A stretch of DNA of 17,413 bases from Candidatus Omnitrophota bacterium (GCA_023246985.1 JAHFHJ010000005.1:4716-22128), one strand, 5' to 3'. Numbered from the stretch's first letter, positions 1 to 7,522 are shown. Numbers and translations are program-made. The notes: generated from the sequence alone by a model not told the origin.

Positions 1-1
1 A

Positions 2-46
2 TTGCCCCAATTTCAACTTCGTTGAAATTGATCGGTATTGGGACTA
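2..46. repeat. 45-nt palindromic repeat, copy C
   Basis: This copy is identical to the copy at 16352-16396 except for one base (C at position 33 where the other has A). It begins TTGCCCCA, carries a perfect 9-bp inverted repeat AATTTCAAC / GTTGAAATT with a 3-nt loop, and ends ATTGGGACTA. It lies directly upstream of metB, in the same orientation as the other copies. The right flanks of the copies differ, so this is a dispersed element and not a contig-end duplication. The left end of the element may continue outside the window. Confidence 0.85.
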
Positions 47-50
47 ATAT
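22..50 (+). promoter_or_regulatory. candidate promoter of metB
   Basis: TTGAAA at 22-27 and TAATAT at 45-50 are separated by 17 bases, a good sigma70-type arrangement, 43 bases before the metB start codon. The -35 hexamer and the first two bases of the -10 hexamer belong to the palindromic repeat at 2-46, so the repeat may have supplied the promoter. This is inference from sequence only. Confidence 0.45.
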
Positions 51-93
51 ACTCCTGCACGCGTTTTGGACTTTGAATCTGTCAGGAGGCATC

Positions 94-1233
94 ATGGATA
101 TTCGCACCCGCGCGGTCCTCACCGGCACCGCCAAAGATTCTCAATATAATTCCGTCATCACCCCGATCTATCCGACCTCGACTTTCCGGTTTGAGGAACT
201 GGGTAAGCACAAAGGCTATGATTACACTCGTAGCGGCAACCCGACGCGCGCGGCCCTGGAGGAGAATATCGCGGCTTTGGAAGGCGGCCTTGGAGCCGCG
301 GCCACCGCGACCGGCATGGCGGCCATCGCGACCGTCCTCTTTCTGCTGGAGCCAGGCGACCATGTGGTCACCGGTCATGACATTTACGGCGGTACTTACC
401 GGCTTTTCAAAGATGTGTTTGCAAAACGTAGAATCTCATTCTCATTCGTTGACATGATGGACCCTGAGGCGATCAAAAAAGCGATGCGCCCGAAAACCCG
501 GCTGATCTGGATCGAAACCCCCTCCAATCCCTTGCTTCATATCGTGGACCTTGAGGCCGTGATCGGCCTCGCGAAAAATAAAAAGGCTTGGGCCGTGGTC
601 GACAACACTTTCCTCTCGCCTTATTTTCAGCGGCCTTTTGAATTCGGCGCGGACATTGTCGTGCACTCCACCACGAAGTACCTGAATGGACATAGCGATG
701 TGGTGGGCGGCGCGATTGTGTTTAATAACGCGAAGCTCGGAGAGAAGGTCCGGTTCTATGTAAACGCCTTGGGCGTGAGCGAATCGCCGTTCGACGCGTG
801 GCTGGTCTTGCGCGGCGTCAAAACCCTGCCCCAGCGCATGGAAGCCCATCAGAAAAACGCCCTGAAGATCGCTTCATTCCTCGAGGGGCACCCTCGTGTG
901 AAAAAAGTTTATTACGCGGGGCTTGAGAGCCATCCTCAGCAGGATCTGATCAAAAAACAAATGAAAGGGTTTGGCGGCATGCTCGCGTTCGAGCTCGACA
1001 TAAAAAAAGTCCCGCTCAAAATCTTTTTCAAGAAGATGAAGCTCTTCCAACTGGCAGAATCTTTGGGGGGCGTGGAATCCCTGATCGAACATCCCTGGAG
1101 CATGAGCCATGCTTCGATGGGACCGGAAGGGCTCAAGGCCTCCGGGATCACCAAGGAAACCGTCCGCATTTCCGCCGGCATCGAAAGCCCGGAGGATCTG
1201 ATCGCGGATTTGAAAAACGCCCTCGGAAAGTAA
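94..1233 (+). CDS. metB: cystathionine gamma-synthase (Cys/Met metabolism PLP enzyme)
   Basis: A 379-residue PLP-dependent transsulfuration enzyme of the Cys/Met metabolism family. The MetB-like reaction joins cysteine to an activated homoserine ester to give cystathionine in the cytoplasm. Visible family landmarks are RSGNPTR (46-52), GHDIYGGTYRLF (94-105), VVDNTFLSP (168-176), the PLP-lysine motif HSTTKYLNGHSDVV (Lys195) and the C-terminal SLGGVESLIEHP. Its resemblance to enterobacterial MetB runs along the whole length. The start at 94 is chosen because AGGAGG lies 4-9 bases upstream, whereas an earlier in-frame ATG at 22 falls inside a repeat and adds non-homologous residues. It converges on metW across a terminator hairpin. 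Cystathionine gamma-lyase or O-acyl-homoserine sulfhydrylase activity cannot be excluded, because these family members are hard to separate by eye. Confidence 0.9.
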   Translation: MDIRTRAVLTGTAKDSQYNSVITPIYPTSTFRFEELGKHKGYDYTRSGNPTRAALEENIAALEGGLGAAATATGMAAIATVLFLLEPGDHVVTGHDIYGGTYRLFKDVFAKRRISFSFVDMMDPEAIKKAMRPKTRLIWIETPSNPLLHIVDLEAVIGLAKNKKAWAVVDNTFLSPYFQRPFEFGADIVVHSTTKYLNGHSDVVGGAIVFNNAKLGEKVRFYVNALGVSESPFDAWLVLRGVKTLPQRMEAHQKNALKIASFLEGHPRVKKVYYAGLESHPQQDLIKKQMKGFGGMLAFELDIKKVPLKIFFKKMKLFQLAESLGGVESLIEHPWSMSHASMGPEGLKASGITKETVRISAGIESPEDLIADLKNALGK

Positions 1234-1284
1234 ATAAAAGGGACAGGCTACATTATAGGGAAAAGTAGCCTGTCCCTTTTATTT
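1232..1284. terminator. bidirectional REP-like terminator hairpin
   Basis: A perfect 20-bp inverted repeat (1232-1251 and 1265-1284) with a 13-base loop lies between the convergent metB and metW genes. It overlaps the last bases of the metB stop codon and the end of metW. The arms run AAATAAAAGGGACAG...CTGTCCCTTTTATTT, so both transcripts would end in a GC-containing stem followed by a U-rich run. Its outer bases AAAGGGACAG / CTGTCCCTTT recur in the hairpin at 14850-14891, indicating a repeat family. Confidence 0.8.
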
Positions 1285-1872
1285 TGTGATAACGAAGATG
1301 GCGTTCTGGGCGAAGAGGTTGGGAAGGACGCGAACCGGTCCTTGGGAGTCCAGAAAATGCGCGCCGAGGATCTTGTAGCCTTTGAGCCGGCAGAAGGAAC
1401 GGAAATCCTTGATGGAAAGAAAACGCAAGTTCGGCGTGCTGTACCATTCGTAAGGAAGCGAGGAAGCGATCGGAGCCCGGCCCCCAAAGAACATAAGAGT
1501 ACGGGCTTCAAGATGCGCGAAATTCGGAAACCCGATAATGGCCTTTTTTCCTACCCGGAGCGCCTCCGAGATCACAGTCTCTACCCGTTTGACTTCCTGC
1601 AAGCTTTGGTTGAGGATCACATAATCGAATGACTGGTCGGGGTAGTACGGAAGACCGCTGTCGATATCGCTATGAAAAACGCTCAGGCCTTTCTCGACAC
1701 AAGCATGGATGGCGTCATTGTTGAGTTCAACCCCTTGGGCTTTTACATTCCGCCGCTCGACGAGCAGATGAAGAAGATCCCCGTTCCCGCAACCAAGATC
1801 CAGAACCTTGGAGCCCGGCTCCACGATCTCGGCAATGATCTTATGATCCAGCTTGTTCTGACAAGATGACAT
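1279..1872 (-). CDS. metW: methionine biosynthesis protein MetW
   Basis: A 197-residue SAM-dependent-methyltransferase-fold protein. The glycine-rich motif VLDLGCGNGDLL (23-34), VEL at the end of strand 2, and the MetW-typical stretches DYVILNQSLQEV, GFPNFAHLEARTLMFFGGRAP and LPYEWYSTPNLRF identify it. MetW is characteristically encoded directly after metX. In proteobacteria it is needed with MetX for homoserine acylation, although its exact biochemical role is less settled than MetX's. It lies 100 bases after metX, has a GGGAG ribosome binding site, and its end converges on metB over a shared terminator. Length is normal for the family. Confidence 0.92.
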   Translation of the reverse strand: MSSCQNKLDHKIIAEIVEPGSKVLDLGCGNGDLLHLLVERRNVKAQGVELNNDAIHACVEKGLSVFHSDIDSGLPYYPDQSFDYVILNQSLQEVKRVETVISEALRVGKKAIIGFPNFAHLEARTLMFFGGRAPIASSLPYEWYSTPNLRFLSIKDFRSFCRLKGYKILGAHFLDSQGPVRVLPNLFAQNAIFVITK

Positions 1873-1895
1873 ACTATTTTCTCCCGAGAGATTCG

Positions 1896-1924
1896 ATAGT
1901 ATCCCCGCACGGCCCCTTTTTCAA
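1896..1924 (-). promoter_or_regulatory. possible internal promoter before metW
   Basis: On the minus strand, TTGAAA (1924-1919) is followed after 17 bases by TACTAT (1901-1896), about two dozen bases before the metW start codon at 1872. The -10 hexamer matches consensus at only four positions, so metW may instead depend on readthrough from metX. Confidence 0.3.
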
Positions 1925-1972
1925 TAAAAACCCGCTCAACCCCTGATGTTAATATCGGCGGTCGAAGGAGGT

Positions 1973-3091
1973 TTATTTCTTCTTGGCAAGAAAGTATTTG
2001 ATGAGATGCGACTGCTTTGCGGCTTCGCTCTCGATCAGGAAAGAGTCGTGGCCGTAACCCGCATCGATCTCGCAATAGGTCGCATGGATCTGCCTCATCT
2101 GAAGCTGGCGGACCATCTCCTGCGACTGGGCGGACGGATAGAGCCAGTCGGATTTGAACGCAATGACAAGGAACCGCACGCCGGGAAGGCCTTTCTCCGG
2201 GATCCACTTCGCGTCCGGAAGATCGAAATAATCCATCGCCTTGGTGATATAGAGGTAGGTGTTCGCGTCAAACCGCTTCGTGAAACTCATCCCCCGGTAC
2301 TGGAGATACCCTTCGACCTCGAAATCCGCCGAAAATTTAAAACCCGTATGATCATCCTTGAGGCGGCGGGAGAATTTTTTCTCCATGGATTCATTACTCA
2401 TGTAAGTAATGTGACCGACCATGCGCGCGACCGCCAGTCCCTTTTCCGGCAAGGCGCCGCCGTAATAATTGCCGTCATGCCACGCCGGGTCCGCCATGAT
2501 GGCCTGCCGGCCGACTTCGTTAAACGCGATTTGCTGCGGCGAATGCTTGAGCGTGGCCGCGATCGGGATCACGCACTCCACGCGATCCGGAAAAGACGCG
2601 ACCCACTGAAGCGCGAGCATCCCGCCCATGGAGCCGCCGATCACGCCAAAAAGTTTCTGGATGCCGAGGTGATCGATCAATTCCTTTTGCGCGCGGACCA
2701 TGTCCCCAATCGTGATGAGCGGAAAATCCAACGCGTAAGGTTTTCCGGTCTTGGGGTTCATCGACGAAGGGCCGGTGCTCCCCTTGCAACCGCCGATCAC
2801 ATTAGCGCAAAGGATGAAGTACTGGTCCGTATCGAGCGCTTTACCCGGGCCGACCATGAAATCCCACCACGCGGGGTCTTGATCCTCTTTCACGGGGCCC
2901 GCGACATGCGCGCTGCCGGAAAAGGCATGCATCACAAGGATCGCATTGCTCTTATCCTCGTTCAGCTGGCCATAAGTTTCATACGCAAGCGTCATAGGCC
3001 CGAACGTACGCCCTGATTCGAGTTTGAATCCCTGCGTCTCGGCGAATGTAAAATATTTTGTTTCAACGGCTTTAATGCTCTTGGGCGTCAT
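1973..3091 (-). CDS. metX: homoserine O-acetyltransferase MetX
   Basis: A 372-residue alpha/beta-hydrolase-fold acyltransferase that activates homoserine with acetyl-CoA (or possibly succinyl-CoA) for sulfur incorporation. The oxyanion and substrate region HAFSGSAH (55-62), GGCKGSTGPSS (100-110), the nucleophile elbow GGSMGGM (Ser154), Asp315 in FKSDWLYP and the final catalytic His348 in GYGHDSFLIE are all present. AAGGAG lies 9 bases before the ATG. Length and motifs are normal. Its product is the co-substrate of MetY and MetB in this window. The acetyl donor is inferred from the MetY partner. Succinyl specificity has evolved in this family and cannot be excluded from the motifs read here. 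Confidence 0.93.
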   Translation of the reverse strand: MTPKSIKAVETKYFTFAETQGFKLESGRTFGPMTLAYETYGQLNEDKSNAILVMHAFSGSAHVAGPVKEDQDPAWWDFMVGPGKALDTDQYFILCANVIGGCKGSTGPSSMNPKTGKPYALDFPLITIGDMVRAQKELIDHLGIQKLFGVIGGSMGGMLALQWVASFPDRVECVIPIAATLKHSPQQIAFNEVGRQAIMADPAWHDGNYYGGALPEKGLAVARMVGHITYMSNESMEKKFSRRLKDDHTGFKFSADFEVEGYLQYRGMSFTKRFDANTYLYITKAMDYFDLPDAKWIPEKGLPGVRFLVIAFKSDWLYPSAQSQEMVRQLQMRQIHATYCEIDAGYGHDSFLIESEAAKQSHLIKYFLAKKK

Positions 3092-3130
3092 GCTTTAACT
3101 CCTTGAAAAAAACGATTCACAATGAGGCGA

Positions 3131-3160
3131 ATTATATCACCGTTCCCCGCGTCGCTCCAA
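3131..3160 (-). promoter_or_regulatory. candidate promoter of metX-metW
   Basis: The minus strand has a perfect TATAAT (3136-3131) preceded by TG and one base (extended -10), with a weak -35 TTGGAG (3160-3155) 18 bases upstream. It sits in the 86-base gap between cobA and metX, and transcription would start about 30 bases before the metX ATG. It suggests metXW can be expressed apart from the upstream sulfur operon. Confidence 0.5.
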
Positions 3161-3177
3161 AACTTTCCAGGGAGGCT

Positions 3178-3927
3178 TCACTTCTTCCCTTCCGGGAAAA
3201 TCTTATCGCGAAGGTCCACAACATTTCCCACAACAAAAACAGCTGGCGGCCGCACGCGAACCTTCCTCGCTTTCCGTACGATATCTCCAAGCGACCCCAC
3301 GATCACGCGTTCTTGCGACGTGGTCCCGTTCTCGATCAGCGCGCAAGGTGTCGCCGGCTTCCTTTTTTCAAGGACGCGTTTTACCGTTTTTTCAAGATCG
3401 AACACGCTCATGAGATAGACCAAAGTATCTGCGTCGGGCACCGGGATGGGGTCGTTGTCCCGGGTCACGTGCCCGGAGGCAAACGCCACGGTCATCGCAA
3501 GATGACGCTGCGTGACCGGGATCCCTGCCATGGCCGGGACCGCGATCGCGGAAGATACTCCCGGAACCACCTCCGTCTCGATCCCGCGCCTCTTCAGAAA
3601 AATGGCTTCTTCCCCTCCGCGGCCAAAAACATACGGGTCTCCGCCCTTGAGACGAACCACCCTCTTCCCTGCCCTGGCTTTTTGAAGCAGTAATTCCTGG
3701 ATCGCATCCTGGGAGAGCGAATGTTGGGAGTGTTTCTTCCCGACTGAAATGAGTTCTGCGCCGCGCCGGACCTTTTTCAAAAGAACTTTCGGGATCAGAT
3801 GATCGTAGAGCACCGCATCCGCTGCTTTGAGCAGACGCAGCCCCTTCAAGGTCATAAGTTCCGGATCACCGGGGCCGGCCCCGATCAGATAAACTTTCCC
3901 TTTTTTTTCTCGAATCGTCTTCCTCAC
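3178..3927 (-). CDS. cobA: uroporphyrinogen-III C-methyltransferase (SUMT)
   Basis: A 249-residue tetrapyrrole methylase that puts two SAM-derived methyl groups on uroporphyrinogen III to give precorrin-2, the first step to siroheme. Family signatures are GAGPGDPELMTLKG (16-29), the YDHLIP segment (41-46), VRLKGGDPYVFGRGGEE (91-107) and VVPGVSSA (120-127). It is the stand-alone SUMT form, with no CysG dehydrogenase/chelatase part, and no separate precorrin-2 dehydrogenase is in the window. Position in the sulfate-reduction block points to supplying siroheme for the sulfite reductase at 7523-9892. The chosen start is a GTG with no clear ribosome binding site, so the exact N-terminus is uncertain by a few codons. 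Confidence 0.9.
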   Translation of the reverse strand: MRKTIREKKGKVYLIGAGPGDPELMTLKGLRLLKAADAVLYDHLIPKVLLKKVRRGAELISVGKKHSQHSLSQDAIQELLLQKARAGKRVVRLKGGDPYVFGRGGEEAIFLKRRGIETEVVPGVSSAIAVPAMAGIPVTQRHLAMTVAFASGHVTRDNDPIPVPDADTLVYLMSVFDLEKTVKRVLEKRKPATPCALIENGTTSQERVIVGSLGDIVRKARKVRVRPPAVFVVGNVVDLRDKIFPEGKK

Positions 3928-3935
3928 AGAAATTT

Positions 3936-4016
3936 TTAGAATTTCTTTTTGATTTTTTTAGCGATACCCAAGGAATGGCCGCCGGTGAAGACGCGGGAGC
4001 CTGTTTTAAATATCAT
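3936..4016 (-). CDS. possible 26-residue peptide between cysN and cobA
   Basis: An ATG-to-TAA frame of 26 codons fills the cysN-cobA gap almost exactly, starting 3 bases after the cysN stop codon and ending 8 bases before the cobA GTG. The peptide begins MIFKTGSRVF and ends with a lysine-rich stretch KKIKKKF. No ribosome binding site of its own is visible, so translation would depend on coupling to cysN. I do not recognise the sequence. It may be a leader-type peptide, a gene remnant or chance. Confidence 0.2.
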   Translation of the reverse strand: MIFKTGSRVFTGGHSLGIAKKIKKKF

Positions 4017-4019
4017 GTC

Positions 4020-5813
4020 TTAAAGATAATACTCCGGAAGGATCTCTTTTTGCTTCAGGAAAGCACAAACTTTCTCGACCGCCGACGCCACGGAAGCGCC
4101 TTCTTCCAGCACGATCGCCGGCTTGATATCCGAAAAAGGGATGGGCCCCACCTGGATTACAAGGATCTCGTTGGGAAGATTAAGAATGCGAAGGGTCTCG
4201 ATATCAAAATCATCCACGTCTGAGACCGTCGTGATAAAGACCTGCCCGGATTCCGAAATGATCCTCCCGAGTTCGCCCAACTGCCGGATGACCTCTTCTT
4301 CCTGAGGCACCAAGCCCTGGGGAAGTTCGCTCGCCATTCCGGACACAAGGTTCGATATTCCGAGATAAAAAGCCTTGATGCCTTTTTGAAGCAGCTGCGC
4401 CTCCAAAGTTTTTGCGATCTTCTGTTTTCCGAGATGGGCCTTCCCCACGATCAAAACAAATCCCGGCCGGTGCCCGTAGGCCTCCGCTCTTTTTTCCGGA
4501 CTGATGGTACTGCGCTCCCAGATCTGTTCCCGGTGCGCCACGTGATCCTTCAGGATCGAACGATCTTCCTGTAAAGTCTCCAGAACGATCCCGGCGCCCG
4601 CGATCTCGTAGTTATCCACAATCACGAATCGCCCCGTTTCCCGGAGCTCGCTCGCCTTATCAAAAGCAATAGGTTTTCCGGTCTCGAACACGCACTCCGC
4701 AACATCGTGGCGATTCACCTGCTTCATATTGGCGATCGACGTAAGCTCGGAACTGTCAAGAACGCTCAGGACTTCCACAAGCCGGACCGAGGGGCGGCTC
4801 GCGCCGAGCTTCAATTTATATTTTTTTCCCTTCACGAGCGGGGCATGCCCCATCCAGAAAATATTTGCTTTGAAACGCGCGCTCACCGCCGGCAAAGGAT
4901 CGGCAGCCTTCACCATCAGTTCACCGGGTTTAATATAAAGCTGTGTCTCGGTCGTAAAACCGATCGCTTCTCCGGCCTCGGCCTCTTTTTTCAAAGGTGC
5001 ATTGAATTCCTCGATACTTTTGATCCGCGTACGCTTCTTTGAAGGCAAGAAAACCACTTCGTCTCCTACCTTGACCCTGCCCGTATCGATCGTTCCTCCC
5101 AAGATGCGCCGTTCGTCCTCAAGTTCGGTGAATTTGTAAACATCCTGGACCGGAAACCGGAAAGGCGCGGCGCTCCGGCTTGGTTCATGCCGAAAAAGGT
5201 CCAGTTGCTCCAGGACCGTGGGTCCCGGGTACCATGGCATCTGCTCGCTACGGACGGCGAGATTCAGCCCGTCCCTCGCGCTGATCGGAATAAACACGTT
5301 CGGGCGGATGTTGAACTCTTTCAAAAAATCGCCGTATTCTTTTTCAATGGCCCGGAAAACTTTCTCATGATGCTCCACCAGATCCATTTTATTTACAAGC
5401 ACGGCGACTTGCGGGATCCCAAGCATGGAAAGCAGGTAGCCGTGGCGCTTGGAATTTTCGAGGATCCCCTCTTTGGCATCGATGACAAGGAGGGCCGCTT
5501 CCGCGCGCGCCGCGCCGGTGATCATGTTCTTAAGGAACTCGACGTGCCCCGGAGCGTCGATCACGATATATTCGCGTTTTTTCGTGTGAAAGAAGCAACG
5601 CGCGGCATCGATCGTGATCCCTTGGGACTGTTCGTCCTTCAGGGCGTCCAGAAGGAACGCATATTCGAAGGGCTTCGCGTTCTTCGCGCAGGTGTTCCTG
5701 ACCTGCTCGAGCTTGCCCTCCGGCAAAGATCCCGTATCCGCCAAAAGCCTTCCGATCACGGTGCTTTTACCGTGGTCCACATGCCCGACGATCACAATAT
5801 TCATTCTGTCCAT
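4020..5813 (-). CDS. cysN: sulfate adenylyltransferase GTPase subunit CysN with degenerate APS-kinase domain
   Basis: A 597-residue protein. Residues 1 to about 430 form the CysN translation-factor-like GTPase that drives sulfate activation to APS together with CysD. The P-loop GHVDHGKS (10-17), GITIDAA (65-71), DAPGH (86-90) and NKMD (141-144) are intact, followed by two beta-barrel domains. From about 430 the linker ISPEKRAEAYGHRP resembles CysNC fusions, and the rest (450-597) aligns in layout with APS kinase. However, the Walker A is GKAHLGKQ (457-464) instead of GLSGSGKS/T, and the DGDNVR motif is replaced by LGISNLV. The tail is therefore probably not a working kinase. AAAGGAA lies 7 bases before the ATG. 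It follows cysD by 76 bases. Confidence 0.93.
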   Translation of the reverse strand: MDRMNIVIVGHVDHGKSTVIGRLLADTGSLPEGKLEQVRNTCAKNAKPFEYAFLLDALKDEQSQGITIDAARCFFHTKKREYIVIDAPGHVEFLKNMITGAARAEAALLVIDAKEGILENSKRHGYLLSMLGIPQVAVLVNKMDLVEHHEKVFRAIEKEYGDFLKEFNIRPNVFIPISARDGLNLAVRSEQMPWYPGPTVLEQLDLFRHEPSRSAAPFRFPVQDVYKFTELEDERRILGGTIDTGRVKVGDEVVFLPSKKRTRIKSIEEFNAPLKKEAEAGEAIGFTTETQLYIKPGELMVKAADPLPAVSARFKANIFWMGHAPLVKGKKYKLKLGASRPSVRLVEVLSVLDSSELTSIANMKQVNRHDVAECVFETGKPIAFDKASELRETGRFVIVDNYEIAGAGIVLETLQEDRSILKDHVAHREQIWERSTISPEKRAEAYGHRPGFVLIVGKAHLGKQKIAKTLEAQLLQKGIKAFYLGISNLVSGMASELPQGLVPQEEEVIRQLGELGRIISESGQVFITTVSDVDDFDIETLRILNLPNEILVIQVGPIPFSDIKPAIVLEEGASVASAVEKVCAFLKQKEILPEYYL

Positions 5814-5851
5814 AATTTTGTTCCTTTAGAAATGACTCTCCCTCTTGGTGG

Positions 5852-5888
5852 CAGTCGCTTTTGGTGACTGTCATCCTACACGACGAAT
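5852..5888. repeat. REP-like fragment in the cysN leader
   Basis: The cysD-cysN spacer carries, on the minus strand, GGATGACA followed directly by GTCACCAAA. The same two blocks, separated by six extra bases, occur in the leader of cysK (13837-13859). The shared sequence looks like a remnant of the GGATGACA-type repeat at 13852-13891. Whether it has a regulatory role is unknown. Confidence 0.35.
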
Positions 5889-5889
5889 G

Positions 5890-6771
5890 TCACATATACC
5901 CTTCGCGGCGAAGTGTTTCGAGCCCGCCGCCGTCTTCTTTGTCTTGAGCTCGCCCGGAGCGTTCCGCGATATTGGCGAATTTTCCGGTACGCAATTCCTC
6001 TAAGATCTCTTTGACATTGCGCGCCTCGGATTTCACGGCGCCCGTGCAGGGATAGCATCCCAGCGACCGGTAACGCAGCCCTTTCCCCTGATTGAAATAA
6101 AGGGAGATGATCGGAATATTCTCGCGATCAATGTATTCCCAGATATTCAATTCCGTCCAATCGAGAAGCGGATGCACGCGCACATGAGTTCCCGGCGCGA
6201 AATCAGTTTTGTACTGATTCCAAAGCTCCGGCGGTTGATCCCCGACATTCCAGTCGCTTTGTTTATCGCGCGGCGAAAAATACCGTTCCTTCGAACGGCT
6301 TCCTTCTTCGTCCGCGCGCGCGCCTACGATCACGCCCGTGTAGGGCTGAGGGTTTTTCTCCTGAACATAGCTCCCGAGTTTGTGATCGAACGCGTACCGC
6401 GGCCATTCTCCGGAAAGCGTGTGCTTGAGCGCCTCGCTTTTCAGGTCTCTGCAACAGGTCAAGCGATCCACCGCACCGTCCGGAAATGTCTGCTTCGCCG
6501 CAAGCGCCTGGGCGTTTTCGCCGTACAAAAGATTCAGGCGCCACTCGGCGGCCAGCTTGTCGCGATAGGCGATCATTTCCGGGATTTTGAAATGCGTGTC
6601 GATATGAAGCAGTGGAAACGGCACATGGCCGAAGAAGGCTTTACGCGCGAGCCAGAGCAAGACGGTGCTGTCTTTTCCGATCGACCAGAGCATCACAAGG
6701 TTTTTAAATTCCTTGTATGCTTCGCGAAAAATATGAACGCTCTGAGCTTCGAGTTTTTTAAGCGTGTCCAT
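5890..6771 (-). CDS. cysD: sulfate adenylyltransferase subunit CysD
   Basis: A 293-residue PP-loop (ATP pyrophosphatase fold) catalytic subunit that makes adenylyl sulfate from ATP and sulfate in complex with CysN. The PP-loop SIGKDS (30-35), HIDTHFKIPEM, the conserved HVRVHPLLDWTELNIWEYI region and GCYPCTGAV are present, and the protein ends with the family-typical REGYM. Length matches the roughly 300-residue family. The ATG shares one base with the cysH stop codon (TAATG), so the two are probably translationally coupled. It is the second step gene after cysH in the operon order and is followed by cysN. Confidence 0.95.
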   Translation of the reverse strand: MDTLKKLEAQSVHIFREAYKEFKNLVMLWSIGKDSTVLLWLARKAFFGHVPFPLLHIDTHFKIPEMIAYRDKLAAEWRLNLLYGENAQALAAKQTFPDGAVDRLTCCRDLKSEALKHTLSGEWPRYAFDHKLGSYVQEKNPQPYTGVIVGARADEEGSRSKERYFSPRDKQSDWNVGDQPPELWNQYKTDFAPGTHVRVHPLLDWTELNIWEYIDRENIPIISLYFNQGKGLRYRSLGCYPCTGAVKSEARNVKEILEELRTGKFANIAERSGRAQDKEDGGGLETLRREGYM

Positions 6772-7499
6772 TACGAACCTTTCCTCGCTGCTTTTTTGTC
6801 TTTAAAATGTAACCCGCATTCTTTTTTGTCCGGATTTTCCCACCACCACCGCCCGGCCCGGATACCTTCGCCCGGCTTCACCGCCCGAGTGCACGGCGCG
6901 CAGCCGATGCTCGGGTATCCCCGGTCGTGTAATTTGTTGTAAGGCACTTGATGAGCACGAACATAATCCCAGACCTGTTTCTCAGTCCAGTGGATCAGCG
7001 GATTGATCTTGTAAAGTCCGTTCGCCTCGTCCCATTCGATCGCGCCTAGATCCGCTCGCGTCACGGATTGTGCGCGTCGCAGTCCGCAGATCCACGCCTT
7101 CATTCCTTTTAACGCGCGCTTAAGCGGTTCGACTTTCCGGACGTGGCAGCAGAGTTTGCGGTTCTCCACGCTTTCATAAAAAAGATCCGGGCCCTTTTCA
7201 GCCACCATTTTTTCGACCGCGGCTGCGTCCGGATGATAGACCCGAAACTTGAAACCGTATTTTTGCTCCGTAGTCTTCATGCAGTCATGAGTCTCTTCCG
7301 GGAGCCGCCCTGTATCGAGGGTAAAAATCGCAGGCCGCCGCGAAATCTTCAAAAGCATATCCGTCAGAACCTGGTCCTCCGCCCCAAGACTCGAAGCCAG
7401 AACGATCTTCCTCGCTCCAAAATAGCCCACGGCCCAGGCCAGGATCTCTGCGGGGCTTTGAAGCTTCAGCTTCCGGTTGAGTTCTACGATATCTTTCAT
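6771..7499 (-). CDS. cysH: adenylylsulfate (APS) reductase, CysH family
   Basis: A 242-residue thioredoxin-dependent reductase that converts activated sulfate to sulfite. The PP-loop-like SSLGAEDQ (36-43) and LDTGRLPEET (61-70) mark the CysH family, and the catalytic C-terminal ECGLH (Cys228) is present. The cysteine pairs CC (117-118) and CAPC (200-203) are the [4Fe-4S] ligands that distinguish APS reductases from cluster-free PAPS reductases. That assignment predicts no need for APS kinase, which agrees with the decayed kinase domain of the neighbouring CysN. AAGGAA precedes the ATG, 23 bases after the sir stop codon, and its stop overlaps cysD by one base. Confidence 0.95.
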   Translation of the reverse strand: MKDIVELNRKLKLQSPAEILAWAVGYFGARKIVLASSLGAEDQVLTDMLLKISRRPAIFTLDTGRLPEETHDCMKTTEQKYGFKFRVYHPDAAAVEKMVAEKGPDLFYESVENRKLCCHVRKVEPLKRALKGMKAWICGLRRAQSVTRADLGAIEWDEANGLYKINPLIHWTEKQVWDYVRAHQVPYNKLHDRGYPSIGCAPCTRAVKPGEGIRAGRWWWENPDKKECGLHFKDKKAARKGS

Positions 7500-7522
7500 C
7501 GATTCCTTGTTATCTCATGCGT

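Noticed and set aside
1..46. Contig-end or circularisation duplicate with 16351-16396
   Set aside because: The copies differ by one base and their right flanks are unrelated, so they are separate genomic copies of one element.
22..93. Upstream ATG extending metB by 24 residues
   Set aside because: It begins inside the palindromic repeat, adds non-homologous residues and lacks a ribosome binding site. The ATG at 94 has AGGAGG and a canonical MetB start.
1946..3016. Long plus-strand open frame (356 codons) opposite metX
   Set aside because: Arginine- and histidine-rich antisense shadow of metX with no recognisable motif. The metX frame has all catalytic residues and a ribosome binding site.
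3092..3177. SAM or T-box riboswitch before the methionine genes
   Set aside because: The spacers before metX, metW and metB are 100 bases or less and show no conserved SAM-riboswitch or T-box elements. Only promoter-like hexamers were seen.
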